NCBI RefSeq assembly: GCF_014269395.1
Contig: NZ_JACOGK010000010.1
Span: 14,260-78,259 of the forward strand
DNA: 64,000 nucleotides
Direction of reading: 5' to 3'
From: Megasphaera hominis
GTDB lineage: Bacteria > Bacillota > Negativicutes > Veillonellales > Megasphaeraceae
The translations under genes were made by a program, and so were the position numbers. Shown here in pieces: positions 61,773 to 64,000 of this stretch; position 1 is the stretch's first letter; each line of letters starts with the position of its first letter. A model generated the notes under the pieces. It worked only from the letters and a program-made list of their open reading frames with translations, was not told where the DNA came from and made no database searches.

Positions 61773-63386
61773 ATGTCATTAGTTGATGAAGTAAACAGCC
61801 GCCGTACCTTCGCCATTATTTCCCATCCTGACGCAGGGAAGACGACGCTGACCGAAAAGCTGCTCCTCTACGGGGGTGCCATACATTTAGCCGGCTCTGT
61901 TAAGGCCAGAAAGACGACGAAGCACGCCGTTTCAGACTGGATGGAAATCGAAAAACAGCGTGGTATTTCCGTTACCAGCTCGGTTCTGCAGTTCGATTAT
62001 GAAGGTCATCATATCAATATCCTCGATACGCCGGGCCATCAGGACTTCAGTGAAGATACGTACCGCACGCTCATGGCAGCCGACAGCGCCGTCATGCTGA
62101 TTGACGTTGCTAAAGGCGTCGAAGCGCAGACGAAAAAGCTCTTCCGCGTTTGTAAAGAACGGGGTATCCCCATCTTTACGTTCGTCAACAAAATTGACCA
62201 TTTCGGCCGTAACCCCTTTGACTTGATGGACGAAATTGAAAATACCCTCGGCATTCACGCCTATCCCATGAACTGGCCCATTGGCCTCAACGGCAATTAC
62301 CAGGGCATTTACGACCGCGCGACGGCGTCGATCGAGCTCTTTGAAAAGGATACGTCCCACGGCCAGCGCAAGCTCGCTTCGACCAAGGGTTCTGCCGATG
62401 ATCCGATCTTCAAGGAACTCCTCGACGAAGATGTCCACCAGGGCCTCATCGACGACATTGAGCTCCTCGACATGGCCGGTGACGAATTCGACATGGAAAA
62501 GGTCAAAGCCGGCCAGCTCACACCCATGTTCTTCGGCTCGGCCATGACCAACTTCGGCGTCAAACCCTTTTTGGAAGAATTCCTGCGCCTGGCACCGCCA
62601 CCGCAGCCCCGTAAAGCCAAAGAAGGCGTCATCGAACCGACAAACGATGTCTTCACGTCCTTTGTTTTCAAAATCCAGGCCAACATGAACCCTCAGCATC
62701 ACGACCGCATCGTCTTCATGCGCATCTGCTCGGGCCAGTTCGAAAAAGGCATGACCGTTACGCACCGCCAGACAGGCAAGACGTTGCGCCTCATGCAGCC
62801 CCAGCAGTTCCTGGCGACAGAACGGACCATCGTAGACGAAGCCTACCCGGGCGACATTATCGGCGTCTTCGACGGCGGCACTATCGGCGTTGGCGATACA
62901 CTCTACGCCGGCAAAAAACAGGTCACCTTCCAGGATTTCCCGACCTTCCCGCCGGAACTCTTCGCCCGCATCCGCGCCAAGGATTCCATGAAGCGCAAAC
63001 AGTTCCTCAAGGGCATGACCCAGCTTGCCCAGGAAGGGGCCGTCCAGATTTACGAAAACCTCGGCTCCATGGAAAGCTACATCGTCGGTGCCGTCGGCCA
63101 GCTGCAATTTGAAGTACTGGAATACCGTCTGAAGCATGAATACGGCGTAGATCTGGAAATCAACAACCTGCCCTACACGGTAGCCCGCTGGATCCAGACC
63201 AACGGCCACGACTATAAAGACCTGAAAAATATTGACAGCGCCATGATCGTCAAGGATCACAAGCAGCGCGTAGTCCTGCTCATTGCCAACGAATGGCAGA
63301 CGAACTGGATCGTCGAACGCAATCCAGATTTCACCTTCTGCACGACACCGGATGAAATGGAATTACCCGACGTCGAAGAAGAATAA
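61773..63386 (+). CDS. prfC: Peptide chain release factor 3
   Basis: 537 aa from ATG 61773 (GAGGTGG 3-5 nt upstream); 29 further upstream codons are hydrophobic and overlap the promoter. GTPase motifs SHPDAGKTTLTEKLL, DTPGHQDF, NKIDHFGRNP; RF3-type IHLAGSVKARK. Recycles RF1/RF2 after peptide release. No terminator follows; an insertion sequence begins within about 16-26 bases of the stop. Confidence 0.97.
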   Translation: MSLVDEVNSRRTFAIISHPDAGKTTLTEKLLLYGGAIHLAGSVKARKTTKHAVSDWMEIEKQRGISVTSSVLQFDYEGHHINILDTPGHQDFSEDTYRTLMAADSAVMLIDVAKGVEAQTKKLFRVCKERGIPIFTFVNKIDHFGRNPFDLMDEIENTLGIHAYPMNWPIGLNGNYQGIYDRATASIELFEKDTSHGQRKLASTKGSADDPIFKELLDEDVHQGLIDDIELLDMAGDEFDMEKVKAGQLTPMFFGSAMTNFGVKPFLEEFLRLAPPPQPRKAKEGVIEPTNDVFTSFVFKIQANMNPQHHDRIVFMRICSGQFEKGMTVTHRQTGKTLRLMQPQQFLATERTIVDEAYPGDIIGVFDGGTIGVGDTLYAGKKQVTFQDFPTFPPELFARIRAKDSMKRKQFLKGMTQLAQEGAVQIYENLGSMESYIVGAVGQLQFEVLEYRLKHEYGVDLEINNLPYTVARWIQTNGHDYKDLKNIDSAMIVKDHKQRVVLLIANEWQTNWIVERNPDFTFCTTPDEMELPDVEEE

Positions 63387-63411
63387 AGCATCTAAAAAAG
63401 GCTGACTGATA

Positions 63412-63470
63412 TGCTCCCTTCTAGGTAGACATGAGAAATAATAAAATCTCACTCTACTTGGAAGGGAGCA
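63412..63470 (+). promoter_or_regulatory. Hairpin sequestering the transposase ribosome binding site
   Basis: Left arm 63412-63429 and right arm 63453-63470 pair at 16 of 18 positions (TGCTCCCTTC.../...GAAGGGAGCA), with an inner TGAGA/TCTCA stem. The right arm contains the RBS GAAGGGAG for the ATG at 63477. RNA started upstream, for example in prfC, would fold it away; RNA started inside would not. Confidence 0.7.
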
Positions 63471-63476
63471 TTTATT

Positions 63477-64000
63477 ATGCATAGAACTAAGGTTTGTGCA
63501 GAAGAAAAACTACATACGGTGCTAGATATTCTTGCAGGAAAAGAATCAGTATCTCATGCTGTAGCACGATTGTCAGTAAACAAATCCTCTGTACAGGGCT
63601 GGATTACTAGTTATAAAGGAAATGGTGTAGATGCATTCATGCATACCCAAAATAAACCCTATTCCATCGAATGCAAAATACAAGCAGTAACTGCGTATCT
63701 CAATAAAGAAGGATCCCTTTCTGCTATCTGCGAAAAATTCGGCTTACGTTCAAACAAACAACTACGCAATTGGATTAAGAAGTATAATGGTCATGAGGAG
63801 CTAAAAGCTTCCGGGACAGGAGGAACTTCTATTATGACCAAAGGTAAAAAGACAACATTTGACGAACGCGTTGAAATCGCGGCATACTGCATATCACATG
63901 AACATAATTATGCGGAGACAGCAGAAAAATACCAGGTTTCCTATCAACAAGCTCGTAGTTACACCGTTAAGTATGAGGCCGGCGGTCTCGATGCATTAAA
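63477..64000 (+). CDS. IS3-like transposase OrfA, 3' end outside window
   Basis: At least 174 codons open from ATG 63477 (GAAGGGAG 7-8 nt upstream) to the window end. Three successive helix-turn-helix units are seen: AEEKLHTVLDILAGKESVSH...SVQGWI, SIECKIQAVTAYLNKEGSLS...QLRNWIKKY, and TFDERVEIAAYCISHEHNYA...QARSYTVKY. This repeated HTH layout fits the long OrfA of IS150-group elements, which makes the transposase by frameshifting into orfB. Confidence 0.85.
   Translation, partial: MHRTKVCAEEKLHTVLDILAGKESVSHAVARLSVNKSSVQGWITSYKGNGVDAFMHTQNKPYSIECKIQAVTAYLNKEGSLSAICEKFGLRSNKQLRNWIKKYNGHEELKASGTGGTSIMTKGKKTTFDERVEIAAYCISHEHNYAETAEKYQVSYQQARSYTVKYEAGGLDAL

Larger units (their letters stand above)
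63403..64000 (+). mobile_element. Left end of an IS3-like (IS150 group) insertion sequence
   Basis: Begins at about 63403 (TGACTGAT) or 63412 (TGCTCCC): TG-starting ends are usual for IS3 elements, and TGCTCCC...AGGTAGAC resembles the IS150-type terminal pattern. The right end, second reading frame and target duplication lie beyond the window. Codon use (AT-rich, GCA/AAA) differs from the GC-rich neighbours, as expected of recently acquired DNA. Confidence 0.75.

Overview
This window looks like chromosomal DNA of a diderm Firmicute (Negativicutes), most likely Megasphaera or a close relative. This rests on general resemblance, not on a database search. Firmicute-type gene order (priA-def-fmt-rsmB-rlmN-PP2C phosphatase-PASTA kinase-rsgA-rpe; mfd-flippase-mazG) sits beside outer-membrane biology: a very large trimeric autotransporter with an extended signal peptide, and LapA-like and DUF697-like membrane proteins. 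Most genes are on the minus strand. Only five lie on the plus strand: the DUF6173-like gene, the DUF389 gene, the AroD-like gene, prfC and the transposase.

Layout. 1-5020: 3'-truncated giant trimeric autotransporter adhesin, behind an apparent ~625-nt leader (5021-5650). 5782-9478: small envelope or unknown proteins (two secreted or unknown proteins, DUF6173-like, LapA-like, DUF389). 9533-13593: MarR regulator plus heterodimeric ABC exporter, with a striking 18+18 bp palindromic operator on the promoter. 13742-16212: MetE-like methyltransferase and an M20 amidohydrolase. 16282-18760: riboflavin operon ribD-ribE-ribH under an FMN riboswitch and terminator; ribBA is not in it. 18839-27629: translation and signalling operon def-fmt-DUF116-rsmB-rlmN-prpC-prkC-rsgA-rpe. 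27734-30100: priA. 30147-35344: cysteine desulfurase-mnmA-lepA-hemW. 35535: tRNA-Arg(CCG). 35852: AroD-like protein lacking the catalytic lysine. 36673-38821: htpX, a secreted protein and an M50 protease. 38989-43681: pyrK-pyrD-gluconate kinase-gnd. 43846-45297: alanine/glycine:Na+ symporter with a ~210-nt structured leader. 45789-46035: tRNA cluster Pro(TGG)-Gly(TCC)-Arg(TCT). 46130-54641: housekeeping and membrane genes (phosphoesterase, rdgB, CofE-like, thioesterase, DUF1232, DUF697-like, SDR, TSUP permease, divergent polysaccharide deacetylase, glycolipid glycosyltransferase). 54818-61563: mfd-flippase-mazG-HU. 61773-63386: prfC, followed immediately by the left end of an IS3-like insertion sequence that runs off the window.

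No CRISPR array, phage or defence island is visible. The most unusual signals are regulatory. (1) The symporter leader holds three segments that can pair in mutually exclusive ways. (2) The adhesin has a long, GC-rich leader. (3) The MarR operator is a perfect palindrome placed across a strong promoter. (4) The insertion sequence hides its transposase ribosome binding site in a hairpin. (5) The FMN riboswitch carries an insertion in its P2 loop. (6) A type I dehydroquinase-like protein appears to have lost its active site. All motif, promoter and hairpin calls were made by eye.
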